Shown here: piece after piece, positions 1-6,252 of the stretch
Layout of the letters: the number at the start of each line of letters is the position of its first letter
Position numbering within the stretch: the stretch's first letter is position 1
NCBI GenBank assembly: GCA_937959065.1
Contig: CALGOI010000058.1
Span: forward strand, 1 to 8,080
Direction of reading: 5' to 3'
Origin: an uncultured Ignavibacteriota bacterium
GTDB taxonomy: Bacteria > Bacteroidota > Ignavibacteria > Tepidaquicellales > Tepidaquicellaceae
Length of the DNA stretch: 8,080 nucleotides
Program-made: the position numbers and the translations under genes
The notes under the pieces: model-generated
What the model was told of the DNA's origin: nothing
What the model saw: the letters and a program-made list of their open reading frames with translations, nothing else
Database searches by the model: none

Positions 1-547
1 AAGTACCAAGTGCTATAAAATAGTAATAGAAAATAAAAAACACCAAGATAAGATAAAGGCACTAGAGGCTGATATTAAGATATACTTTAAAAATGAACAG
101 ACACTTCAAAAAGCAATCGTTAAATCTCAGGACCTTGCTGATGAAATTGTTGGAAATGCCAAGAAAAAAGCTGAATTATTGCTAAAAGAAGCTGAACTTA
201 ACGTAAAGAATTACAAACAGAATCTTGAAGAAGAGATTATACAAAAGCGCCAGGAGCTTGAGGAAATCAAGTTGAGGAATGAAAGATTGGTTGAAGAAGT
301 TAGAGGATTTATCGAGGAAAAACTTGGCGACTTTGACGAGTTCTTCAAAAGCCACAAGATATATAAAATGGAGCTTGCCTCCGGCTTCAAAACTTCACGT
401 GAATCAGTAGATTACGACGAAGAAAATGAATCAGAGATTCACGAAATCGAAAGCGGTATTAAGCTGAATCCAAATACAAGTAATTCAGAAACTGAGGGGG
501 TTCAAAATCCAAATAAACCTTTCGACGATAATTTTGAAGTCAAATAA
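1..547 (+). CDS. divIVA: DivIVA-family coiled-coil protein, C-terminal part (5' end outside window)
   Basis: The reading frame is open from base 2 and ends at TAA 545-547, giving 181 visible residues; the start lies upstream of the window. Visible residues about 18-115 are a highly charged heptad-rich coiled coil. The stretch around residues 31-65 (NEQTLQKAIVKSQDLADEI, then AKKKAELLLKEAE) matches the characteristic DivIVA middle segment, where a Leu-Gln pair is followed by alternating Ala/Glu 'AkxeAexixxeAe' turns. Residues about 132-181 form an acidic, Asn/Ser-rich and probably disordered tail. DivIVA proteins bind curved membrane and organise the cell pole, the septum or envelope synthesis; the membrane-binding N-terminal domain would be encoded to the left and cannot be checked. 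A TTG at 179 is only an internal Leu codon, because homology continues upstream of it. The next gene, an exported L,D-transpeptidase, fits an envelope context. Another coiled-coil protein of similar composition is the main alternative. Confidence 0.8.
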   Translation, partial: STKCYKIVIENKKHQDKIKALEADIKIYFKNEQTLQKAIVKSQDLADEIVGNAKKKAELLLKEAELNVKNYKQNLEEEIIQKRQELEEIKLRNERLVEEVRGFIEEKLGDFDEFFKSHKIYKMELASGFKTSRESVDYDEENESEIHEIESGIKLNPNTSNSETEGVQNPNKPFDDNFEVK

Positions 548-707
548 CGGCTTAGCCCAGAAGCAGTCAATATTAATGCGTTTTAATTTTCTTCAGCATT
601 GTATAGATTGTCATACTCAACCTTCAATTATCCAATCCTTTGATAAGGAACGAATTATCTATTTTTTTGTATAAATTTGTAAGAGAATCTATTAACTAAC
701 TGGCAAA
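548..707 (+). promoter_or_regulatory. Intergenic region with a possible -7 promoter element before the L,D-transpeptidase gene
   Basis: This 160-base AT-rich gap separates the DivIVA-like gene from the L,D-transpeptidase gene. TAAATTTG at 672-679 fits the Bacteroidota -7 consensus TAnnTTTG and lies 28 bases before the ATG at 708, a plausible distance for a short leader. The partner TTTG expected about 19 bases further upstream is not there: the nearest ones are at 639-642 (too far) and 666-669 (too close). It is also unproven that this organism uses the Bacteroidota-type promoter. No strong hairpin with a T-run follows the DivIVA-like stop, so read-through from that gene is possible. No good Shine-Dalgarno site precedes 708. 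Confidence 0.25.
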
Positions 708-1832
708 ATGATAACAAATATCCGGACATTTATAATTGCAATTACTTTATCACTTATCGCATCCGGCTACTCCAATGCTCAGAATATTGCTGCAGATAAT
801 AATCCAAATTCCAATCAGCCAAAAGTTGCTACACAAAAGTTCGAGGTTGAAACTCAAAGCATTACTGAAGCCGATGAAAGCATGGAAATTTATCTTAAAG
901 ATCACTTTCCTATTATCTCCGATAAAGCTTTAGAGGAAGTAATCACTTCAAGAGAATATAAAGTTGAACGTATTGTAGAAGGAGTCGATACTTCGGGGAA
1001 AGATACCACATACAGATATAAATATTATTATGAAGTTGGTAAAAATTATCTTGTAGACACCGCCAGAATTATGTGGCAGCTAAATATACCGGAATTCCGC
1101 TCAAGGATATTCCAGTTTTATGATAACGATACCATATTAATTGATACCTGGAATAATGTAGTCGGAACAATAAGTGATAAAACATACACCGGATATTTTG
1201 CTGCTTACAAATTGCGAAACTGGCCATCATGGAAGGATCCTGATCCAAAGAAAGCGCATCTGAATGCGACTCCTCCCGGGCCGAATAACCCACTGGGTTT
1301 ATTTGTTGTTCACTATGATGAAAACTCATTGAGATATTTCCATGGCACAAATAAGAACCATCTTGTTTATGAAGAAAAACGCGACCTTTCTCATGGCTGT
1401 GTAAGAAATGATAACGACAATATAGCCAAGATGAAGGAATTTATTATCAAGAGAGTCGTTAAAAAAGACGATCTTTCCGGTTGGCTCGACAGCAAGAAAT
1501 CAATGATATATATGATAGATGAAGCTGACAAATTCCCGGTAGAGATCATATACAAGACCTTTGATATTAATTCAGACAGTTTCGGACCTTATATAGAATT
1601 TTACAGGGATATTTATAACTACAGTTCAGGTAAAATAAATACTCAATTAAATGAGCCTTCACTTATCACTCTTACTTCGAAGGAAAACATTATTGAAGAA
1701 TTCAGAAAAGAATTTAATAAAGGAATTACTGTTGATGAACTGAGTTTGATTATAGACAGATTATTAAAAGATAAGAAAAACTACACTAAGTACTACTTCG
1801 CCGATCTAAAGGCAAAGTACCTGTCCAAATAA
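708..1832 (+). CDS. Exported L,D-transpeptidase (YkuD-like catalytic domain)
   Basis: This 374-residue protein starts at ATG 708. Residues 1-25 look like a Sec signal peptide: a short basic start, a hydrophobic core IIAITLSLIA and a probable cleavage after SNA. The catalytic signature of L,D-transpeptidases is present: FHGT at residues 211-214 (His212) and SHGCVR at 228-233, with nucleophile Cys231 and His229 nearby. Known family members cross-link peptidoglycan stem peptides (3-3 links) or attach proteins to peptidoglycan in the periplasm. The preceding segment PNNPLGLFVVHYD resembles the 'tPxGxF' strand of the YkuD fold. About 135 residues follow the Cys motif (roughly 240-374), which is longer than a minimal YkuD domain; I do not recognise this Lys-rich, mostly helical-looking tail. 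Residues 26-110 are also unassigned. The gene lies 160 bases after the DivIVA-like gene on the same strand, and its stop is two bases from the stop of the convergent operon. The enzyme class is well supported; the physiological substrate is not known. Confidence 0.85.
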   Translation: MITNIRTFIIAITLSLIASGYSNAQNIAADNNPNSNQPKVATQKFEVETQSITEADESMEIYLKDHFPIISDKALEEVITSREYKVERIVEGVDTSGKDTTYRYKYYYEVGKNYLVDTARIMWQLNIPEFRSRIFQFYDNDTILIDTWNNVVGTISDKTYTGYFAAYKLRNWPSWKDPDPKKAHLNATPPGPNNPLGLFVVHYDENSLRYFHGTNKNHLVYEEKRDLSHGCVRNDNDNIAKMKEFIIKRVVKKDDLSGWLDSKKSMIYMIDEADKFPVEIIYKTFDINSDSFGPYIEFYRDIYNYSSGKINTQLNEPSLITLTSKENIIEEFRKEFNKGITVDELSLIIDRLLKDKKNYTKYYFADLKAKYLSK

Positions 1833-1834
1833 GT

Positions 1835-2344
1835 TTAGAAGCTTTCGTCCCTCCACTTGGTGATCTTCCATTTATCATCAGGTGAGGGCCGATTTAGCGT
1901 AAAGTCCGCAAATCCCGTTAAAGAAATTATATCATTGGGATTAAAAGTAATCGTTAAGTTAAACCCCCTTTTAACAGAGTAGTTAACCGAATCACCTGCC
2001 TGGTAAATAATGTTATTCCAGATCACTTCCAGACGCTGAGAATTATTAAAAAGGCCGTTGGTTGCCCTCATTTCAGTTGGACGGTCCCAGCTAACATCAA
2101 CACCTGTTTCATAATCGCGGTAGGTAAATATAAAATTATCGGCAAGCAGCTCGCCGTAAACAGTAGTATCTTTAAAAGTATAGCTGTACTGGAAATTCTG
2201 AAATACCCCCTCGATGGTTTTCTGATCTGTTAATATGCTTGAAGGAGATGAGGTATCGAGTTTAGGCGAGAATATATTATCACAGGAATAAAAACTTCCC
2301 GCTGTTAAAATAAAAAATATCAATATATGACGTTTTCTAATCAA
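1835..2344 (-). CDS. Small lipoprotein, probable NTF2-like fold (second of a tandem pair)
   Basis: The protein has 169 residues. Residues 1-21 form a lipoprotein signal: basic MIRKRH, a hydrophobic stretch, then a lipobox-like FYSC with lipidated Cys21, so it should be anchored in a membrane on the periplasmic or outer side. The start must be TTG (2344-2342): a TAA lies directly upstream in frame, no ATG occurs near the signal, and the TTG overlaps the TGA of the upstream lipoprotein gene (TTGA), suggesting coupled translation. The mature part has an early helical region (TIEGVFQNFQYSYTFKD), a LLADNFIFTY strand and an ending with GFADFTL followed by KWKITKWRDE, a pattern common in NTF2-like/SnoaL-like lipoproteins. 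The ending resembles that of the upstream lipoprotein (KGKLRFILVPNDNNFWAIQQW), so the two look like diverged paralogues. No catalytic residues can be named; binding or assembly of other envelope components is possible. It is the last gene of the leftward operon. Confidence 0.75.
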   Translation of the reverse strand: MIRKRHILIFFILTAGSFYSCDNIFSPKLDTSSPSSILTDQKTIEGVFQNFQYSYTFKDTTVYGELLADNFIFTYRDYETGVDVSWDRPTEMRATNGLFNNSQRLEVIWNNIIYQAGDSVNYSVKRGFNLTITFNPNDIISLTGFADFTLNRPSPDDKWKITKWRDESF

Positions 2345-2934
2345 TTAGCAAACCCCGCTTTTAAAACACTCCATGTAGTATCCTGAGGATTATTTTTAAA
2401 ATCATTCCATTGCTGGATAGCCCAGAAATTATTATCATTAGGGACCAGTATGAATCTCAGCTTACCCTTAACTTGTTTGGGCACAGTCTTTCTGGAATGA
2501 TTGAAAACAACCAGGTAATCGGAATCAAACACAGCGCTGTCAAGCGATGTAAATACCTGCTCGTTGGAAATAAAGAATGTAGATGATGCGCCTGCATCAG
2601 TTAACGCAATTAAATTCGTATAGAATGTCCTTTCTTTGTTAATATCCCAATTATTTAATATTGGATATTGCACCAGCGACTCTACATCAGCATTGAACAT
2701 ATATGGCTGTGAAGCAGTAAATCCCGTGTCGACAAAACACTGCATATAGTTGTTGAGATTTTTCTCTGCTATTGCAAACTGCATGTTCTGAATTACTATG
2801 TCATATGATGTTGGAGGAGTAAAATTTGAGCGAGGGTCTTCCGGGGGCTCAACTGTACGTGTACTGAATAAATCGCAACCAGCCAGCAGACTTACAATTA
2901 TTAACACACCTAATATGTTATAATTTTTGTGCAA
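2341..2934 (-). CDS. Small lipoprotein, probable NTF2-like fold (first of a tandem pair)
   Basis: The protein has 197 residues. MHKNYNILGVLIIVSLLAGC is a textbook lipoprotein signal with lipobox LAGC and lipidated Cys20. The start is TTG (2934-2932): a TAA sits two codons upstream in frame, and the only later candidate, a GTG at codon 10, would remove the basic n-region. The start lies inside the end of the methyltransferase gene, giving a 17-base overlap. After a Pro-rich linker (EPPEDPRSNFTPP) comes a helical segment with an 'nnYmqCF' end, then strand-like stretches, ending in a Trp-containing finish (FWAIQQWNDF) similar to the next gene. This order matches NTF2-like lipoproteins that are common in this bacterial group. 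Asp follows the lipid Cys in both lipoproteins; in enterobacteria that retains them in the inner membrane, but the rule is not known to hold here. Function is unknown. Confidence 0.75.
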   Translation of the reverse strand: MHKNYNILGVLIIVSLLAGCDLFSTRTVEPPEDPRSNFTPPTSYDIVIQNMQFAIAEKNLNNYMQCFVDTGFTASQPYMFNADVESLVQYPILNNWDINKERTFYTNLIALTDAGASSTFFISNEQVFTSLDSAVFDSDYLVVFNHSRKTVPKQVKGKLRFILVPNDNNFWAIQQWNDFKNNPQDTTWSVLKAGFAN

Positions 2935-3658
2935 AAATTATAATTCTTTTCGATTTCTTTAAATTATAAGGATTTCCGAAATAATCACCATATTTATTGA
3001 TTATCTTTAAATTAAAACTCCTAAAAGCCGTTTCCAGTTCGGAATAAGTATATAATTTCAATACTTCCTTAAAATTAAGTTCATTTTTCCAGCTGACAAT
3101 CCTGATCTTTTTAGTAACAAAATCACCCTTTATCGACCGCCGTTGATGCATTATCTCATTTCCGATCTTATTCCTGGAATATGGCACAAGATTATCTATC
3201 AGGTATTCCTTGTTTAAAAAGTCCAGCACGAACCATCCTCCTTTTTTAATGGAACGTGCCGCATTATCTACTACGGTGAAATTCTCTTTATCGTCCTCAA
3301 AAAAACCAAAGCTAGTAAAGAGATTCACCGCCAGAGCAAACTTTCCTTTGAAATCGAAATGACGCATGTCCTTAATTAGGAAATGTGCTTTGAGAGGTTT
3401 TTCGGGGGCTTTCTTACAGGCTGATTTTGCTTCGCTGATTAAATATTTTGAAAGGTCAAAGCCAGTTACGTCATAACCTCTTCGGGCAAGTTCAAGTGAA
3501 TGCCGGCCGGCACCGCAAGCAATGTCTAATACCTTATCACCTTTTTTAATGGGAATTGTGCGCTGGATGAGATTGACAAGATTTCTGGCATCCTCGTCAT
3601 TGCGGTGTTTGTACAGCTTTAAGTAAAATTTACTTGAGAACCAGTCTTTATACCACAT
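2918..3658 (-). CDS. Class I SAM-dependent methyltransferase
   Basis: This 246-residue protein starts at ATG 3658, only two bases after the recR stop. The Rossmann-type methyltransferase core is clear: motif I VLDIACGAGRHSLELA (residues 43-58) binds S-adenosylmethionine, Asp68 in VTGFDLS is the usual acidic ribose-binding residue of motif II, KDM at 96-98 is motif III-like, and NLFTSFGFF (112-120) plus the GGWFVLDF strand (140-147) complete the fold. The N-terminal WYKDWFSSKFYLKLYKHRND (2-21) and the later NLVPY are typical of a family frequent in Bacteroidota and Chlorobi that is usually annotated only as 'class I SAM methyltransferase'. The substrate cannot be read from the sequence. Because bshB1 is in the same operon, methylation of bacillithiol is a testable possibility (see findings); small-molecule or nucleic-acid substrates remain open. 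The 3' end overlaps the lipoprotein gene by 17 bases. Confidence 0.9.
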   Translation of the reverse strand: MWYKDWFSSKFYLKLYKHRNDEDARNLVNLIQRTIPIKKGDKVLDIACGAGRHSLELARRGYDVTGFDLSKYLISEAKSACKKAPEKPLKAHFLIKDMRHFDFKGKFALAVNLFTSFGFFEDDKENFTVVDNAARSIKKGGWFVLDFLNKEYLIDNLVPYSRNKIGNEIMHQRRSIKGDFVTKKIRIVSWKNELNFKEVLKLYTYSELETAFRSFNLKIINKYGDYFGNPYNLKKSKRIIIFAQKL

Positions 3659-3660
3659 TA

Positions 3661-4266
3661 TTAAGCGTTTACTCTGCCTTCAATTGCTTTTGCCAATGTT
3701 ACTTCATCAGCAAACTCAAGATCTGCACCGATGGGAATACCTCTGGCAATACGTGTAACTTTCAAACCAATAGGTTTAAGAAGCTTGGTAATGTAAAGTA
3801 CAGTAGTTTCTCCCTCCACATTAGGGTTCAGCGCAAGAATTACTTCCTCAACTTTGTCGTCATCACCTCCAAGGCGGTGCAGCAGTTCTTTTACCCTTAT
3901 GTCAGCGGGGCCGATTCCTTCGAGCGGGGATATTCTTCCGTGAAGTACGTGATAAAGTCCTCTGTACTCGTTCGTCTTTTCAATAGCATATACATCATGA
4001 GGTTCTTCTACAACACAAATCACTCCCCTGTCTCTTTTGGGAGAGGAACACACCCTGCAAACTTCATGTTCGGTGATGTTACAGCACACGTTACAGAACC
4101 TGATCCGGTCTTTAGTATTGGTAAGGGATGCCGCGAATTTTTCCACCTCTGATTTTGGCTGCTTTATTATGAACATGGCGAGCCTCTGTGCAGTCTTTCT
4201 GCCAATTTGCGGGAGTTTCGCGAACTCCTGTATTAATTCCTCTAATGAATCGGATGAATTCGTCAT
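3661..4266 (-). CDS. recR: Recombination mediator protein RecR
   Basis: The 201-residue length and all domains match RecR. Residues about 8-30 form the helix-hairpin-helix (LPQIGRKTAQRLA). A four-Cys zinc site follows, C58-x2-C61 and C70-x2-C73. The Toprim domain runs from about residue 80 (GVICVVEEPHDVYAIE) to about 175, and the conserved RGIPIGADLEFAD (175-187) lies near the end. RecR works with RecO (and RecF) to load RecA onto SSB-coated single-stranded DNA at gaps and during break repair, in the cytoplasm; it forms ring-shaped tetramers that clamp DNA. The start is ATG 4266, five bases after the ybaB stop. The ybaB-recR order is conserved widely, often behind dnaX; here dnaX is absent and an exonuclease gene stands in front. 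No key residue is missing. Identification is near certain. Confidence 0.98.
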   Translation of the reverse strand: MTNSSDSLEELIQEFAKLPQIGRKTAQRLAMFIIKQPKSEVEKFAASLTNTKDRIRFCNVCCNITEHEVCRVCSSPKRDRGVICVVEEPHDVYAIEKTNEYRGLYHVLHGRISPLEGIGPADIRVKELLHRLGGDDDKVEEVILALNPNVEGETTVLYITKLLKPIGLKVTRIARGIPIGADLEFADEVTLAKAIEGRVNA

Positions 4267-4271
4267 ATCTA

Positions 4272-4604
4272 TTACATTCCCGGTAAATTTAATCCCGGTA
4301 TATTTGGAAGCATTCCGGTAACTTTGGACATTTCATCATTAGCCATTTTTTGCGCGCTTTCGAGAGCTTTGTTAACCGCAGCTATTACAAGGTCCTCGAG
4401 CATTTCGGGTTCGTCAGGGTTAATTATTTCCTTTTCTATCTCTATTTTCATTATCTGGTTTTTACCATTGGCAGTAACTTTCACCATTCCTCCGCCGGAT
4501 TCTTCAGTAACTGTTTTATTCTCAAGTTCCTGCTGGATCTTGTCCATTTCATCCTGCATTTTTTTCATTTGCTTGAGCATTCCCTGCATTTGTTTCGGGT
4601 TCAT
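4272..4604 (-). CDS. ybaB: YbaB/EbfC family nucleoid-associated protein
   Basis: The 110-residue protein has the YbaB layout: an N-terminal amphipathic helix rich in Met, Lys and Gln (MQGMLKQMKKMQDEMDKIQQ), the conserved segment ENKTVTEESGGGMVKVTANG (28-47), then strand IMKIEIEKEII, the NPDEPEMLEDLVIAAVNKAL helix and a Gly/Pro-rich end (MLPNIPGLNLPGM). Family members are dimers that bind DNA and act as small nucleoid proteins; deletion effects in other bacteria are mild. The gene sits directly before recR (five-base gap), the usual arrangement. It has the strongest ribosome binding site in the operon, which suggests high expression, as expected for an abundant DNA-coating protein. The preceding exonuclease gene ends 17 bases upstream. 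Confidence 0.96.
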   Translation of the reverse strand: MNPKQMQGMLKQMKKMQDEMDKIQQELENKTVTEESGGGMVKVTANGKNQIMKIEIEKEIINPDEPEMLEDLVIAAVNKALESAQKMANDEMSKVTGMLPNIPGLNLPGM

Positions 4605-4610
4605 TGATTT

Positions 4611-4616
4611 CTCCTT
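4611..4616 (-). promoter_or_regulatory. Strong Shine-Dalgarno site of ybaB
   Basis: On the minus strand this reads AAGGAG, six bases before the ybaB ATG. It lies in the 17-base gap after the exonuclease gene. The other starts in this operon have only weak matches, so this site probably raises ybaB (and perhaps recR) output above its neighbours. Confidence 0.8.
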
Positions 4617-4621
4617 ATTAT

Positions 4622-5338
4622 TTAAAAATTTAAATATTCATTCCAAATTTTGAAAAGCTCACCTTCAGCAATTGCATCCTCAGCTGCATAATCAGCGATC
4701 TTTTTAAACTCTTTATTATTAAACAACTCCGTAATCATTGCTCCTTTTACACCATCATCTTTTGGGCTCTTGATTCCAAGACGCTTACAATAAAAATCCA
4801 GTGTAAATTTCCTTCGCGCTCCAAAAGGTGAATGCCGGTGAAAAGTAAATTCTTTTAACAAATCTATGTGGTAATCATTGAAGCTGTAATCTCCGCCTTT
4901 CATGAAATTGAATGATGGTTTTACACCCAGCTCAAATGATTTAAGCATAAGATATGGACAATCGAACTCACGGCCATTAAAAGTAACGAACAGATTATAA
5001 TTCTTAGCCCTGACTATCTTCCAAAATTGCTCTACGATTTCCTTTTCATTGCCCTGTACATAGGTCATATTTTCACGTGCCGGTAATATCTCGGGCTCTT
5101 TATCACAGTTAAGAAGAACGCACCCCTTTTCATCGTTCAGATCCCAGAGTGATATTGCCGCGAGTACCGAAGTAAACGAGTTAAAGATAAGACTTTCGAT
5201 CGTTCTCTCCCTCGATTCATCGTCCTTTGCGTATTTAAGAAAGTATTCTTTAGTTTCCTCATCAAAACTGGTTTCGAAGTCCAGCGCGGCGACCTCAATA
5301 TCAAAGACCAGTATTTTTCTTCTCTCTATCTCGATCAT
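4622..5338 (-). CDS. DEDDy-type 3'-5' exonuclease (ribonuclease H-like, PolB-exonuclease-like)
   Basis: The 238-residue protein carries the three exonuclease motifs of the DEDD superfamily. ExoI is VFDIEV (Asp13, Glu15). ExoII is LFVTFNGREFDCPYL (116-130), with Asn121 and Asp126. ExoIII is YAAED (Tyr217, Asp221), the Tyr-x3-Asp form that defines the DEDDy branch. A DYHIDLL segment (155-161) is also typical of the group resembling the proofreading domain of family B DNA polymerases (the stand-alone 'DNA_pol_B_exo2'-like proteins). No polymerase domain is attached, so it is a free exonuclease acting on DNA or RNA 3' ends with two metal ions. Its ATG (5338-5336) overlaps the bshB1 TGA by one base (TGATG), implying coupled translation. 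The ybaB and recR genes follow, which favours a DNA repair or replication role, although an RNA substrate cannot be excluded. Confidence 0.85.
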   Translation of the reverse strand: MIEIERRKILVFDIEVAALDFETSFDEETKEYFLKYAKDDESRERTIESLIFNSFTSVLAAISLWDLNDEKGCVLLNCDKEPEILPARENMTYVQGNEKEIVEQFWKIVRAKNYNLFVTFNGREFDCPYLMLKSFELGVKPSFNFMKGGDYSFNDYHIDLLKEFTFHRHSPFGARRKFTLDFYCKRLGIKSPKDDGVKGAMITELFNNKEFKKIADYAAEDAIAEGELFKIWNEYLNF

Positions 5339-6060
5339 CAGATCTCAAAAATTGTTTCAGCATTTAATCTAATGGTTTCATAACTGAAAAACGGCTCACC
5401 AAATTCTCTCTTTATTTTAAATCCATAATGCCGAGCACGTGCTTCGATCTCTTTTAAAAATAACTCACTGCTAATCAACGTACCTGGTTCATCTTCATTA
5501 CCTTTATAATCCGGGTTGAAAAATTGCGATCCGTATGCTTTTATCGCTTCCATCTTCTTTTCAAATGTATCGGAAATATCCATAATAAAAGAAGCCGGAA
5601 TTTCATACGCCTGCTGGTAATAAAAAACTTTCACCGGTCTATAGTGCGATTGTTCGGTATCGATCTTAATTAATCCTGAATAGAATGATGCTTCCCTGAT
5701 AAGATTACTGGCATTAATGTGATCCGGATGCCTGTCAAGCGGATATGGAGCGAATACTATCGTTGGAGTATACTTCCTTATTAAGGATATCACTTTTTCA
5801 CGAGATACTTCATCATTAACAATATTGCCATCCTTTAGTTCAAGATTTTCTCTGATCGAGATTCCAAGTATTTTCGAGGCGTTCTCTGTTTCTTCTTTTC
5901 TTAACTCAAGATTTCCTCTCGAACTTAGTTCAGCCAGTGTAAGATCGACTATTCCCACCTTTCTGCCTGAATTTACAAGCTTTGCGACTGTACCGCCGCA
6001 AGACAGTTCTATATCGTCAGGATGTGAGCCAAAAAATAGTACGTCAAGCTTTTCTTCCAA
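5338..6060 (-). CDS. bshB1: Bacillithiol biosynthesis deacetylase BshB1 (PIG-L/LmbE family)
   Basis: The 240-residue length fits BshB1. The zinc site is intact: FGSHPDDIELSCGGT (10-24) supplies His13 and Asp16, with Asp15 as the usual general base, and RHPDH (110-114) supplies His114. Family-specific stretches are present, including VGIVDLTLAELSSRG (35-49), KILGISIRENLELKDG (63-78), a YSGLIKI segment and SQFFNP. BshB removes the acetyl group from GlcNAc-malate to give glucosamine-malate, the second step of bacillithiol synthesis between BshA and BshC, in the cytoplasm; bshA and bshC are not in this window. The start must be TTG (6060-6058): in-frame TAA 6072-6070 lies four codons upstream and there is no ATG or GTG before the conserved HPDD motif. 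It is the first gene of the leftward operon. A different PIG-L deacetylase is the alternative, but the similarity pattern favours BshB1. Confidence 0.9.
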   Translation of the reverse strand: MEEKLDVLFFGSHPDDIELSCGGTVAKLVNSGRKVGIVDLTLAELSSRGNLELRKEETENASKILGISIRENLELKDGNIVNDEVSREKVISLIRKYTPTIVFAPYPLDRHPDHINASNLIREASFYSGLIKIDTEQSHYRPVKVFYYQQAYEIPASFIMDISDTFEKKMEAIKAYGSQFFNPDYKGNEDEPGTLISSELFLKEIEARARHYGFKIKREFGEPFFSYETIRLNAETIFEI

Positions 6061-6121
6061 AAATCCGAATTATTCTATTTTATATAAAGATATTGAGATA
6101 ATATTTAAATTAAATGATAAT
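6061..6121 (-). promoter_or_regulatory. Probable promoter region of the bshB1-to-lipoprotein operon
   Basis: The stretch between the terminator and the bshB1 start is very AT-rich. Minus-strand TATAAA-like sequences occur about 16-26 bases before the TTG, but no convincing -35 partner and no TAnnTTTG element can be seen. The location, just after a terminator and ahead of seven tightly packed genes, is the main argument. The Shine-Dalgarno match is poor (a GGA three bases before TTG). Confidence 0.3.
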
Positions 6122-6147
6122 AAAAAACCCGCCGGATAGCGGGTTTT
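6122..6147 (-). terminator. Intrinsic terminator of the secreted propeller protein gene
   Basis: A perfect 9-bp inverted repeat, AAAACCCGC (6124-6132) and GCGGGTTTT (6139-6147), encloses a six-base loop. Read leftward, the GC stem is followed by six T residues (6127-6122), a classic Rho-independent terminator. It lies about 105 bases beyond the TAG of the T9SS gene and isolates that gene from the bshB1 operon. Rightward it has only four T residues, so weak bidirectional action is possible. Confidence 0.8.
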
Positions 6148-6218
6148 CATCAAGGATTTGTAAGGAGAAGTAAATAAATGATACTTATTTATCAAGTACC
6201 ATACGATTTTAATAATTC

Positions 6219-6237
6219 CCGGGCTATCATAACCCGG
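6219..6237 (-). other. Small GC-rich hairpin in the 3' leader-out region of the T9SS gene
   Basis: CCGGG (6219-6223) and CCCGG (6233-6237) can form a five-pair stem with a nine-base loop, only 15 bases past the stop of the secreted protein gene. No T-run follows in either direction, so it is not a terminator by itself; it may protect the mRNA 3' end or be chance. Confidence 0.35.
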
Positions 6238-6252
6238 TTGATTAAAGGAAAA

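Noticed and set aside
1069..1350. Leftward open frame of 93 codons inside the L,D-transpeptidase gene
   Set aside because: It overlaps the well-supported catalytic domain on the opposite strand and has no recognisable features.
3634..4152. 172-codon rightward open frame opposite recR and the methyltransferase start
   Set aside because: It is antisense to the unmistakable recR gene, and its Cys/Phe/Tyr-rich translation resembles no protein family.
4324..4653. Rightward open frame of 109 codons opposite ybaB
   Set aside because: The hydrophobic Ser/Ile/Phe-rich translation is the antisense shadow of the Lys/Glu-rich ybaB gene.
5825..6139. Rightward open frame of 104 codons opposite the bshB1 start
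   Set aside because: It is antisense to the conserved bshB1 N-terminus, Ser/Phe-rich by composition, and runs into the terminator hairpin.
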